Below are positions 9,201 to 16,407 of a stretch of 28,273 nt of DNA, one piece after another. The stretch's first letter is position 1. Each line of letters begins with the position of its first letter. Under the pieces are notes generated by a model. The model saw only the letters and a program-made list of their open reading frames with translations. It did no database searches and had not been told where the DNA came from. The DNA is taken from NCBI RefSeq assembly GCF_000955955.1, contig NZ_JYJG01000339.1, forward strand, positions 1 to 28,273, read 5' to 3'. The position numbers and the translations under genes are program-made. Source of the stretch: Lentzea aerocolonigenes (lineage in GTDB: Bacteria; Actinomycetota; Actinomycetes; Mycobacteriales; Pseudonocardiaceae).

Positions 9201-10235
9201 GCGAGCCGGTGGTCGGACATGCGGCCCTGGCTGCGTGACGTGCTGGGCACCCGGTTCGAGCTGCGGCTCGGCGACCCGCTCGAGTCCGAGGTCAACAGCA
9301 GGCTCGCGGCCACCGTTCCGGCTCTGCCCGGTCGTGGCATCACGACCGGCAAGATGCACTTCCTCACGGCCCTCCCCCGCATCGACGGCACCAGCAGGAC
9401 CGACGACATCGCGGAGGCGACCGCCGAGATCGCGGAAGCCCTCGACCTGCCGTCGGCACCGCGGGCACCGAAGGTCCAGCTGCTGCCCAACCAGCTGACG
9501 GTCGCGGAGCTCCCGCCGCCCACCGCGGAGGCACCGCAGCTCGACCTGACGATGGCGCTCGGCATCGAGGACGGCCTGCTCGGGCCGCAGTGGCACGACT
9601 TCGACGCCAACCCGCATCTGATGATCTTCGGTGACGCCGAGACGGGCAAGACGAACCTGTTGCGGCACATCGCGGCTTCCGTGGCGCGGCACTACAGCCC
9701 GGCCGACGGCAGGGTGATGTTCGTGGACTTCCGCCGCGAGCTGCACGACGCCGTCCCGCAGGACAGCCAGGTGAACTACACGGTCAGCACGGACGGTCTG
9801 GAGTCCTCGGTCAAGCAGGTCGCCGAGCTGCTGCAGAGCAGGGTGCCGGGGCCGGACATCCAGCCGAGCAGGCTCCGTCAGCGCGACTGGTGGACCGGTG
9901 GCCGGTTGTTCGTGCTCGTCGACGACTTCGAGCTGCTGGAGTCCGGCGGTTACAACGACCCGATGGCGCCGCTGATGCCGTTGCTGCAGCAGGGTGCGGA
10001 CATCGGCCTGCACCTGATCGTCGCCAGGAGCACGACCAACGCGAGCCGCACGATGATGAACCCGTTGATGCGGCGGTTGTGGGAGCTGGGCACAGCGGTG
10101 GTGATGTTCTCCTGCCCCAGGGAGGAAGGCACGTTCATCGGCAACGTCAAGCCGAAGACCCTGATCCAGGGCCGCGCCCAGTACGTCAACCGCCGCCGGG
10201 TGGTGAACCTCGTGCAGACGCCGAAGGTCGGGTAA
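6267..10235 (+). CDS. eccC: Type VII secretion ATPase EccC (three FtsK/SpoIIIE domains)
   Basis: A 1322-residue protein starting at GTG 6267, six nt after AAGGAGA. The frame is open upstream to 5763, but that is antisense to eccD. Two membrane helices lie at about 36-90. Three ATPase domains follow. Walker A motifs are GATGSGKS near 483-490, GGPQSGKS near 834, and GDAETGKT near 1121. Walker B motifs are VVDEF near 595, VIDGW near 943 (no Glu) and LVDDF near 1217. So only domain 1 shows a complete catalytic Asp-Glu pair, which matches the known family pattern of one hydrolytic domain and two substrate-binding or regulatory ones. It is a single-chain EccC, not split into EccCa/EccCb. It energises export of Esx substrates and ends at a perfect palindrome. 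Confidence 0.96.
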   Translation: MGTEAFTRKARRPGPTAPSDEIELQPPPAVPENTGGAISSVLLYAPMALSSLAMVLMFVRPGSGPLAWVGAGLMLVAAIGMLLAQLLRSGVEHKQKLHGDRRDYVRYLGQVREKMRGALTQQRKAALWVHPHPGSLWSMAMGYRLWERRPAHDDFGEVRIGLGKQRGTMKLLPPETKPLEDLEPLSAHALRRFIRAYSTLDNAPIAVYLRGFARLQLQGSPQDVRGLVRAMLGQLATAHGPGDALIALCVSDEARDHWDWVKWLPHNQDPGSRDASGTRRMVTDSISELEQLLGGNDFTGRPSFEPDSPITASEPFVVIVLDGVSLPADHRIAEEGYRNVVVIDVEGTLAWQARPHTLHVEVTGTSLGTVSFDRLGKPSTSPLCRPDSLSPQATAALARLIARHRIGEVQDNEEPLAGDYELPTLLGLGDLRSFDPVPYRQTRASARKRLRVPIGMTSTGTPIELDIKEAAEDGMGPHGLLIGATGSGKSELLRTLVLSMAATHSSEELNLVLVDFKGGAAFLGFDELPHTSAVITNLADELELVDRMQDALTGELNRRQELLRAAGNYASRRDYEAARAQGVPLEPLPALFIVVDEFSEMLASKPEFVDVFAMIGRLGRSLGVHLLLASQRLDEGRIHKIESHLSYRISLRTFSAMESRSVLGVPDAYELPNNPGNGYLRPDTTSLIRFKGAYCSGPYRPPVSKRLRRSEVEQQLVAFGTEYVAPRATPSDVDQEVDRAEQNTRTMLEVLISRLRGIGPVAHQVWLPPLKQAPTLDQLLPPLVDHPELGPRPVGEYDASTLSVPVGLVDLPALQKRDLLTAQLAGAKGNIGIAGGPQSGKSTLLRTLISALALSHTAAEIQFYCLDFGGTLSPLARLPHVGSIAGRLDRDRVTRTVMEMYNLLSQREQLFAQNNIDSMTSYRRARTRGQFVDVDPYGDVFLVIDGWFTIRQDYEELEPRFTELASRGLGFGIHLVVAASRWSDMRPWLRDVLGTRFELRLGDPLESEVNSRLAATVPALPGRGITTGKMHFLTALPRIDGTSRTDDIAEATAEIAEALDLPSAPRAPKVQLLPNQLTVAELPPPTAEAPQLDLTMALGIEDGLLGPQWHDFDANPHLMIFGDAETGKTNLLRHIAASVARHYSPADGRVMFVDFRRELHDAVPQDSQVNYTVSTDGLESSVKQVAELLQSRVPGPDIQPSRLRQRDWWTGGRLFVLVDDFELLESGGYNDPMAPLMPLLQQGADIGLHLIVARSTTNASRTMMNPLMRRLWELGTAVVMFSCPREEGTFIGNVKPKTLIQGRAQYVNRRRVVNLVQTPKVG

Positions 10236-10239
10236 CCGG

Positions 10240-10271
10240 GACGGGCTGGAGGCCCGGGCCTCCAGCCCGTC
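10240..10271. terminator. 32-nt perfect palindrome, bidirectional terminator between eccC and permease
   Basis: Positions 10240-10255 are the exact reverse complement of 10256-10271, giving 16 bp with no spacer. It starts 4 nt after the eccC stop and overlaps the TGA of the convergent permease (10270-10272). Its place between convergent stops argues for a shared terminator. Confidence 0.8.
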
Positions 10272-11622
10272 ACACCGTTGCGCGCCGTCGAGCCCGCACC
10301 ACGCCGACCACCACCACGACCGCCGCGACGAGCAGGCTCAGCAGGAGCTGGGAACGTGCGTCGGCGTCGAACACCATGCCCACCAGCAAACCCACCATGC
10401 CCACGATCGCCGCCCACGTCAGGTACGGGTAGCCCCACATGCGCAACGTGAGCCGCTCCGGTGACTCCTGCTCGACCTGCCGCCGCATCCGCAGCTGGGA
10501 CACCGCGATGGTCAGCCACACGAACACCGCCACCGCGCCCGAGGAGTTCACCAGGAACAGGAACACGGTGTCCGGCGAGAGGTAGTTCAGCGCCACCGTG
10601 ATGAACCCGACCACGGTGGAAGCCAACACCGCGGCCGTCGGCACACCGCGCCGGGAGACCCGGCCGAACACGGCGGGAGCCTCGCTGCGGCGAGCGAGCG
10701 AGAACACCATCCGGGAAGCGGTGAACAGTCCGGAGTTCAGGCAGGACAACACCGACGTCAGCACCACGGCGTCCATGACCACCGCGGCCGCCGGCAGTCC
10801 GAGCGTGTCCAGCACCGCGACGTACGGGCTCTTGGCCACGTTGGCGTCGTCCCACGGCAGCAGCGTGACGACGACGGCGATCGACCCGATGTAGAAGACC
10901 AGGATGCGCCACACCACCGACCGCACGGCGGTGCGCACGGCCTGCACGGGATTCTCCGACTCACCCGCCGCGACGGTGGCGATCTCGGCACCGAAGAACG
11001 AGAAGACCACGACGAGCATCGCGGCGAACACAGGGCCGCTGCCCTGCGGGAAGAAACCGCCGTGACCGGTGAGGTTGGCCATCCCAGGAGACGCGAATCC
11101 CGGCAGCAGGCCACCGATCGCCAGCACACCCACCACGAGGAACACGGTGATCGCCGCGACCTTGATGCCCGCGAACCAGAACTCGAACTCGCCGAACGAC
11201 CGGACCGAGTACAGGTTCGTCAGTGTCAACAGGACGGTCAGCACCAGCGCCCAGGTCCACTGTGGAACGCCCGGCACCCAGCGGTGCACGATGGCAGCAC
11301 CCGCCGTGGCCTCGATCCCGACCACCACGACCCAGAACCACCAGTACAGCCACCCGATCGCGAACCCGGCCCACGGGCCGATGGCGCGCTCGGCGTAGGC
11401 GGAGAAGCTGCCGGTGTCCGGGTTGGCCGCGGACATCTCGCCCAGCATCCGCATGACGAGGACGACGAGCAGGCCGGCGGCTGCGTAGGAGACGAGCACA
11501 CCAGGTCCCGCCTTGCCGATCGCCGCCCCGCTGCCGACGAACAACCCGGCGCCGATCACCCCGGCGATGGCGATCATGCTGAGGTGGCGGTTGCGCAACG
11601 AAGGTTGAAGGTCCTGCTGCAT
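10270..11622 (-). CDS. Amino acid permease, APC superfamily (GabP/AAT-like)
   Basis: A 450-residue protein starting at ATG 11622, with AGAGGG upstream. About twelve hydrophobic segments are visible. The first carries the APC signature I-G-A-G-L-F-V-G-S-G; the conserved acidic stretch G-E-M-S-A-A-N-P-D-T-G-S-F follows helix 2. These are typical of amino acid:proton symporters of the AAT group (GABA, aromatic, basic or D-Ala/Ser permeases). The substrate cannot be told from sequence. It lies between eccC and the mycP unit and is divergent from the small P-loop gene. It has no known role in type VII secretion and looks like an insertion into the locus. Confidence 0.9.
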   Translation of the reverse strand: MQQDLQPSLRNRHLSMIAIAGVIGAGLFVGSGAAIGKAGPGVLVSYAAAGLLVVLVMRMLGEMSAANPDTGSFSAYAERAIGPWAGFAIGWLYWWFWVVVVGIEATAGAAIVHRWVPGVPQWTWALVLTVLLTLTNLYSVRSFGEFEFWFAGIKVAAITVFLVVGVLAIGGLLPGFASPGMANLTGHGGFFPQGSGPVFAAMLVVVFSFFGAEIATVAAGESENPVQAVRTAVRSVVWRILVFYIGSIAVVVTLLPWDDANVAKSPYVAVLDTLGLPAAAVVMDAVVLTSVLSCLNSGLFTASRMVFSLARRSEAPAVFGRVSRRGVPTAAVLASTVVGFITVALNYLSPDTVFLFLVNSSGAVAVFVWLTIAVSQLRMRRQVEQESPERLTLRMWGYPYLTWAAIVGMVGLLVGMVFDADARSQLLLSLLVAAVVVVVGVVRARRRATV

Positions 11623-11755
11623 CGGCCCTCTTTTCCCACATCGAGAAACTGTCGATCGGAGCTCGATCAGTCTCGTGGCGGGGACCGTCGTGGCAACAGT
11701 GGACAATCCGTCGAAGTCGGCACCTCGCAGTGGCCAAATCCGATAGAACCGAGCC
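11623..11755. promoter_or_regulatory. Divergent region between permease and P-loop gene
   Basis: This 133-nt region must carry promoters for both divergent genes. The plus strand has a GATAGA hexamer about 10 nt before the ATG at 11756, too close for a normal leader unless the message is nearly leaderless. I see no convincing operator. Confidence 0.3.
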
Positions 11756-12295
11756 ATGAACCACGACCTTCACGCCGAGGCTCTGCTGATCGCAGGGCGT
11801 TCCGGCGTCGGCAAGACCACCGTCGGCTGGGAGATCTCCGCGCAGCTGCAGGCCGCGGGCGTGGCGCACTGCCTGATCGAGGGCGACAACCTGGACCAGG
11901 CGCATCCCGCACCGCCCGGCGATCCGGCGCGCACGAAACTGACGGAAGCCAATCTCGCCGCGCTGTGGGGCAACTACGCCGGCCTCGGACACCGCCGGCT
12001 CATCTACACCAACACCGTCTCGATCCTGGAGCCCGACCTGATCGCCCGTGCCCTGGGCGGCACACCCCGGATCATCTCCGTGCTGCTGACCGCCGAGGAC
12101 GCGACCGCCCGGCACCGCCTGGGCGCGCGGGAGATCGGCAGCCAGTTGGACGCGCACGTGCACCGCAGCGCCACCATGGCGGCACGTCTCGACACCGCCG
12201 CGCCGGCGGACGCGGTACGGGTCGCGACCGACGGCCGGCCGGTCCGCGAGATCGCCCGCGAGGTCATCAGGGCGACCGGCTGGACGAGTTCCTGA
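11756..12295 (+). CDS. Small P-loop NTPase / putative kinase
   Basis: A 179-residue protein with a clear Walker A at residues 13-20 (GRSGVGKT) on an N-terminal beta strand. A Gly-Asp-Asn-Leu motif (I-E-G-D-N-L-D) near residue 43 resembles the acceptor-binding Asp of small-molecule kinases such as adenylylsulfate kinase and AAA_33 proteins. An Arg-containing lid candidate is A-R-H-R-L-G-A-R-E. The length suits a monodomain kinase. It is not a good match to gluconate kinase, so I do not link it to the sugar-acid operon downstream. Its stop is one nucleotide from the stop of the convergent mycP. The substrate is unknown. Confidence 0.65.
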   Translation: MNHDLHAEALLIAGRSGVGKTTVGWEISAQLQAAGVAHCLIEGDNLDQAHPAPPGDPARTKLTEANLAALWGNYAGLGHRRLIYTNTVSILEPDLIARALGGTPRIISVLLTAEDATARHRLGAREIGSQLDAHVHRSATMAARLDTAAPADAVRVATDGRPVREIAREVIRATGWTSS

Positions 12296-12296
12296 C

Positions 12297-13490
12297 TCAG
12301 CCGCCGGTCTCGGTGTCCAGGCGGCGGGCGGGTGCCCAGCGGCGACGACGACCGGCCGGAAGGACCACCACGCCGACCCCGACGGCAACCAGGACCACCG
12401 CGGCACCGATGAGGCCGAGCGTGACCAGCAGCGTGCTCGCGCGGTCCTCCCACGGCGGCACCGGGAAGCTCGCGGCCGCGGGTACCGGCGCCACCACGGC
12501 ACCGGCCTGATCTTCCTCCGGTAGCACCGCGGTCACCGCGGCCAGCGGGTTCACCGTGCCCCACCCGTACTCCGGGGACGGCAGGTTCGCGGGAGGACGA
12601 TCGGCGGTGGCGTGCAGGCGGTGCAGCACTTGTGCGGCCGTGAGCTTCGGGCGATAGGCGCGGACCAGCGCGGCCACGCCGGTCACGAACGGCGCGGCGT
12701 AGCTGGTGCCGCTCGCCTCCCACTGGCCGGGACCGCCGGGGCCGATGCTGCACACGTTCACGCCGGGAGCCACCAGCCCGAGGTGGGGGCCGGTCAGCGA
12801 GAACGACGTGCGCTTGCCCTCCTGGTCCACCGCGCCGACCGCGAGCACCGACTTGTCGGTCGCGGGGTACGGCGTGGGGCTGCTGTCGTTGTCGTTGTTG
12901 CCGGACGCCGCCACGATGAGCACGTCCCGTTCGGCGGCGTAGGCCACGGCGGCGGTGAGTTCCGGGGTCGGACCGCCCGCACTGGCCGACAGGTTGATCA
13001 CGCGCGCGCCACCGTCCACGGCCGCACGGATGCCCTGCGCGAGTGACGCGGCGGACGCGTCCTTCGCCTCGTTCGCGGCGCGGATGGGCAGGATGGTCGC
13101 GTCCGGCGCAACGCCGGCGAACAACGTGTCGTCGGCGGTCGCGGCGGCGATGATGCCCGCCACGAACGTGCCGTGGCCGAAGCAGTCGTTGTTCGCGGGC
13201 TTTCCGCCCGGGTTGCGCACGTCCACGCCCTGCTGCACGCGGCCGCCCAGTTGCGGGCTGCCCGCGTCGACACCGGTGTCCACCACACCCACGGTCACTC
13301 CCCCGCCGCGGGTGAGCGGCCAGACCCGTTGCGGCGCAAGCTGTCGCTGCGCCCACGGCACGTCGGTGATCTTGCCGGGCGGTGCGCCGAGGCATTCCTG
13401 GCCAGGACGCAGGACGCCCGGCTGGGCGTTGGCCGGCAACGGCGTGGCGACGAGCACGAGCGCGGCGACCAGCAGCACCTTGCGGATCAC
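12297..13490 (-). CDS. mycP: Mycosin: type VII secretion-associated subtilisin-like serine protease
   Basis: A 397-residue protein starting at GTG 13490. The order is signal peptide (about 1-22, ending A-N-A), subtilase domain, Pro/Ala linker, one membrane helix near 355-380, and a short Arg-rich cytoplasmic tail. The catalytic triad is complete: Asp71 (V-V-D-T-G), His106 (G-H-G-T) and Ser263 (G-T-S-Y-A-A-P), with oxyanion Asn198 (S-G-N-N). Cys33, Cys103 and Cys247 could form the disulfides typical of mycosins. The GTG overlaps the stop of the upstream 844-residue gene as GTGA, so translation is coupled. Mycosins stabilise the ESX membrane complex and process some substrates at the outer face of the membrane. 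Confidence 0.94.
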   Translation of the reverse strand: MIRKVLLVAALVLVATPLPANAQPGVLRPGQECLGAPPGKITDVPWAQRQLAPQRVWPLTRGGGVTVGVVDTGVDAGSPQLGGRVQQGVDVRNPGGKPANNDCFGHGTFVAGIIAAATADDTLFAGVAPDATILPIRAANEAKDASAASLAQGIRAAVDGGARVINLSASAGGPTPELTAAVAYAAERDVLIVAASGNNDNDSSPTPYPATDKSVLAVGAVDQEGKRTSFSLTGPHLGLVAPGVNVCSIGPGGPGQWEASGTSYAAPFVTGVAALVRAYRPKLTAAQVLHRLHATADRPPANLPSPEYGWGTVNPLAAVTAVLPEEDQAGAVVAPVPAAASFPVPPWEDRASTLLVTLGLIGAAVVLVAVGVGVVVLPAGRRRRWAPARRLDTETGG

Positions 13491-16021
13491 GACGCGACCT
13501 CCGGCATCGGCGTGGTCAGCCGCGCCACGTGGTCCTCGTCATCCAGCAGCCGCGCCGTCACGGCCCGGCGGACCTGCCAGGCCTGATCGAGCTTGGCGAG
13601 CGCCATCTCGTCGCGCGCCAACGCCTCCGCGGAGCCGGGATCCTCACCCGCCAGCAGCTCGCGCGCCAGCACCGCCTGTTCCGGCCGCCGCACGTCACCG
13701 TCCTGTTCGGACTCGTCGACGCGCCGGCCCAGCACCTTGAGCCGGCAGCCGCCGCCGAACACCGTCTCCTCGAACGCCCGTCCCATGAACAGCTCGGACG
13801 TGCGCCGCGCGGTGACCGGCCAGATCAGCACGTCGAGGTCGGCGCCAGGGGTGGTGACGTCGAGCTGGGCGCTCGCGCTGAGAAAACCGGGCTCCATCAG
13901 CAGGGTGCCCGCCGGATGTGCCTGTGCGCCGTGCAGCTTCTCCTGGCGCAGCACGACTTTCCGGTGCGTCGGCAGGCGGCGCAGGCCGGAGCTCAGGCAC
14001 GCCAGGTAGCCGTCGAACGGCTCCGGCGCCCCCTCGGCCAGCCCCTCGTTCAACGCCACCGCGCCCGCTACTCCGTTGCCGAGCAACAGGCAGACCGCGA
14101 CGTAGTCCGCCTTGGCCTCCGGACGCAGCATCGGCCACGCCGACAACCCGACGTTCACCGCCGCCAGCGCCTCGGTGTAGTGGGTGCCGGCGCTCACCGC
14201 GAGCCGCGACTGCTCGGCGGCCGTGCTGGAGCGGTCGGCGAACTCGAGCACGGCGGCCCGGCGCGGGGCGCGTTGGGTGACGTCGAGCGGTTCCTGCCGA
14301 GGTTCGGCGGAAGCAGGTTCGGGTTCCGCTGACACCACGACGGGCACGGCCGGGCCGGACACGGTGACGACGGGAACCGGCATTGCGGGAGGATTGGGCG
14401 GATCGATCACAGGTGGCGCGGCGACAGGTGGCGCGGCGACAGGTGGCGCGGCAACAGGTGGCGCGGCGACAGGTGGCGCGATCACGACCGGAGTCGCGGC
14501 GGCCTGAGCGGTCGCGAGGGGTTCGTTCGCGATCCGCTCGGAGGTCTCCGGAGCGGCGATCGTCTCGGGCCGTTGCGCGGCAACGGATTCCCGCGCGGGT
14601 CCGGCCGAAGCGCGTACCGGCACGGGCGGGGCCTTCACCGGTGCGGGCGGGGCCATTGCCGCCGTCTCGACGTCGGGCCGCGAGTCGACACCGTGCACGA
14701 AGCGGGGTGGCGGTGCGGCGGTCTCCTGTCCGCGCAACGACCACGCGTGCGACTCCAGCGCGGCGATCGCGGCGGGGTCGAACGTCCCCAGTGGACGGAT
14801 GCGCGAGGCACGCCGGTGCGCGGGGCCGAACTGGTCGATCAGCAGCCGGGCCGCGTCGAGCTCCCGCTCGGTGGCCTCCCGGCCGTGCGCGCCGATCGCG
14901 AGCGTCCACCACTTCGGGTCGAACCGGGTGGCCACGGCCGACCGCTCGCCGTCCAGCAGCACGTGCACACCGCCCGGCACCACTTCCGCGACCACGTCGA
15001 GCGATGACAGCAGCCGATAGCGGTTCGCGCCGTCGAGTTGCCAGCCGGCGGGAGCGGGGGCGACGTCGATGACCTCCGGTGGTTCGCCTCCTGGTGGCTG
15101 GCGCAGCATGGTGGCGAGCGGTGTCAGCGGTTCGGCCACCGAGGCGTCCGGCACGACGGTCCGGATGCTGCCGTCCTTGCCCATCACCTGCAGGCCCGTC
15201 GTGATCGTGATCGCGCGGCCGAGCAGGCGGGCGAGCGTGCGCGACCACTCCGGCGCCGTCACCGGCAGTGCCGCCGGCACCACCAGCAGGTCGGACCGGA
15301 CCTCCGCGGAGAGCCGGTTGATGATCTCCACCACCGCGGCCGGCGTCACGGCGCCCACGACCAGCTTGGGGATGCGCGGGTTGAGCGGGACCTGGAACGC
15401 GGGATCGCCGAGGCTGGCCGGCTGTGCTCCCTGCGGCCGGATCGCGAGGCCCGCGGGGACGCATTCGGCCACCGCGCCCTCCGCCACGACGGGGCTGTGC
15501 GGCAGCTCGTACTCCCACGACGGCATGGGGAACCGGGAGCTCATCACCACGGCGCCGCTGCAGCCCGGGCCGAAGCGCCGCCAGCCGGTGCCGCCTGCCG
15601 TGCGGTTCACGTACAGCCCGATGCCGCGGCCCGCGGTCAGCGGGCCGTCGGGGGCGAAGACGTCGAGGCCGCAGTCGTCGGCGACGCCCTTCAGCCACGG
15701 GCCGCAGGTTCCCTTCGCGTGCCCCAGGTCGGACACACCGATCCACGCGGCTTCCAGCGTGGCGCCCTCCGCGGACGAGCACAGCGTCGTGAGCCGGTCC
15801 TTGATGGCGTCGAACAACGCCGGGTGGCGATGGGCACCGGACGACGCGAGGAAGAGCACGTTGCCGGGCACCGCCGGAATGGTCGAGAGCACGGCGGTTT
15901 CCCGCGGTGTCTCGTCGCGGCGCCGGAGCAGCACGTGCGGGCCGCACTGCTCGGCGAGCAGCACGCCTCCTGCGGCCGACGGCGGTTGCGCTGACCTTGC
16001 ACTGGTCGCGGGTGCAGACAC
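13487..16021 (-). CDS. Large type VII-associated protein with C-terminal ADP-ribosyltransferase-like domain
   Basis: An 844-residue protein starting at GTG 16021, which has a perfect AGGAGG 7 nt upstream. The longer frame to 16318 was rejected for lack of such a site. Residues 1 to about 430 are globular alpha/beta with no membrane segment and no family I recognise. Residues of about 432-585 are a Pro/Ala-rich linker containing five A-P-P-V-A-type repeats. The C-terminal domain has the R-S-E order of ADP-ribosyltransferases: Arg692 (V-V-L-R-Q), Ser715-Ala-Ser717 after G-F-L, then Glu751-Glu752 in F-E-E-T-V-F-G-G-G followed by the strand R-L-K-V-L. The 23- and 36-37-residue spacings are plausible for a compact ART fold. 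The usual extra Glu/Gln two residues before the catalytic Glu is Phe750, so activity is uncertain. It is coupled to mycP by GTGA. Possible roles are effector, regulator or cytoplasmic accessory factor. Confidence 0.6.
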   Translation of the reverse strand: MSAPATSARSAQPPSAAGGVLLAEQCGPHVLLRRRDETPRETAVLSTIPAVPGNVLFLASSGAHRHPALFDAIKDRLTTLCSSAEGATLEAAWIGVSDLGHAKGTCGPWLKGVADDCGLDVFAPDGPLTAGRGIGLYVNRTAGGTGWRRFGPGCSGAVVMSSRFPMPSWEYELPHSPVVAEGAVAECVPAGLAIRPQGAQPASLGDPAFQVPLNPRIPKLVVGAVTPAAVVEIINRLSAEVRSDLLVVPAALPVTAPEWSRTLARLLGRAITITTGLQVMGKDGSIRTVVPDASVAEPLTPLATMLRQPPGGEPPEVIDVAPAPAGWQLDGANRYRLLSSLDVVAEVVPGGVHVLLDGERSAVATRFDPKWWTLAIGAHGREATERELDAARLLIDQFGPAHRRASRIRPLGTFDPAAIAALESHAWSLRGQETAAPPPRFVHGVDSRPDVETAAMAPPAPVKAPPVPVRASAGPARESVAAQRPETIAAPETSERIANEPLATAQAAATPVVIAPPVAAPPVAAPPVAAPPVAAPPVIDPPNPPAMPVPVVTVSGPAVPVVVSAEPEPASAEPRQEPLDVTQRAPRRAAVLEFADRSSTAAEQSRLAVSAGTHYTEALAAVNVGLSAWPMLRPEAKADYVAVCLLLGNGVAGAVALNEGLAEGAPEPFDGYLACLSSGLRRLPTHRKVVLRQEKLHGAQAHPAGTLLMEPGFLSASAQLDVTTPGADLDVLIWPVTARRTSELFMGRAFEETVFGGGCRLKVLGRRVDESEQDGDVRRPEQAVLARELLAGEDPGSAEALARDEMALAKLDQAWQVRRAVTARLLDDEDHVARLTTPMPEVAS
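14410..14484 (-). repeat. Five 15-bp tandem repeats in the Pro-rich linker
   Basis: Five 15-bp units (plus-strand consensus CAGGTGGCGCGGCGA) run in frame; the third has one substitution and the fifth is degraded at its end. They encode an A-P-P-V-A repeat at about residues 513-538. In-frame slippage would change linker length in five-residue steps. Confidence 0.85.
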
Positions 16022-16407
16022 GATGCGACCTCCTGTTCCTACTTCCCCGGCACGGCAAATCGATATCACTGGAACGCACCGTCGCGGGACGGCACCGGTG
16101 CCCCGGCCCGAATGCCGGGGATATCCCTCACGCGGCGGCGATTCCCGGTGAAAGCCGAACGCCCGCCGTCCGGGAGTCCATGTCCGGCCGACGGGCGTTC
16201 GGTGGGAGAGGGCGGCGCGGTCCGCCGGGTATCGGGGAATGGTGACGAACCGCGCACGCCTGCCGCCGCATTGAGCACGGAAATCGTGATCCCCCTGCAG
16301 GACAACAATTCCCGCCACACCATCAGTGCGACTGAAACCAGCCTAGGCAGCACCGGACGGCTGGATCAATGCCGATTTTCCGCAGTATTTTCCTCATTTC
16401 ACGCGGG
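16022..16407. other. 386-nt intergenic region upstream of the ART-like/mycP unit
   Basis: There is no credible gene here. The region lies after the DapA-like gene and before the GTG of the 844-residue gene, both leftward. It therefore holds the 3' end of one unit and the promoter of the next. It has two hairpins: 16155-16202, listed separately, and 16101-16120 (7-bp stem, 6-nt loop), which may lie in the mycP-unit leader. I could not assign a -10/-35 pair with confidence. Confidence 0.6.
16155..16202 (-). terminator. 11-bp stem hairpin, likely terminator of the leftward DapA-like unit
   Basis: The arms at 16155-16165 and 16192-16202 are exactly complementary, and the stem can extend by 2 bp past one mismatch. 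The loop between them is large, about 26 nt, and contains shorter self-complementary pieces. It lies about 200 nt after the DapA-like stop and upstream of the next leftward gene. Confidence 0.45.

Noticed and set aside
11756..12295. P-loop protein as a gluconate kinase for the sugar-acid operon
   Set aside because: The Walker A fits, but the GntK motifs around the D-G-D-x-L-H-P region are not matched, and it is far from the operon on the other strand.
11062..12510. 482-codon plus-strand frame across permease and P-loop genes
   Set aside because: Low-complexity shadow; the permease and P-loop frames have clear family motifs.
14410..14484. CRISPR-like short repeats
   Set aside because: Units are directly contiguous with no spacers and are in frame with a coding sequence.
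16019..16318. 99-codon N-terminal extension of the ART-like protein
   Set aside because: Covers the hairpin-rich promoter region; GTG 16021 has a perfect AGGAGG.
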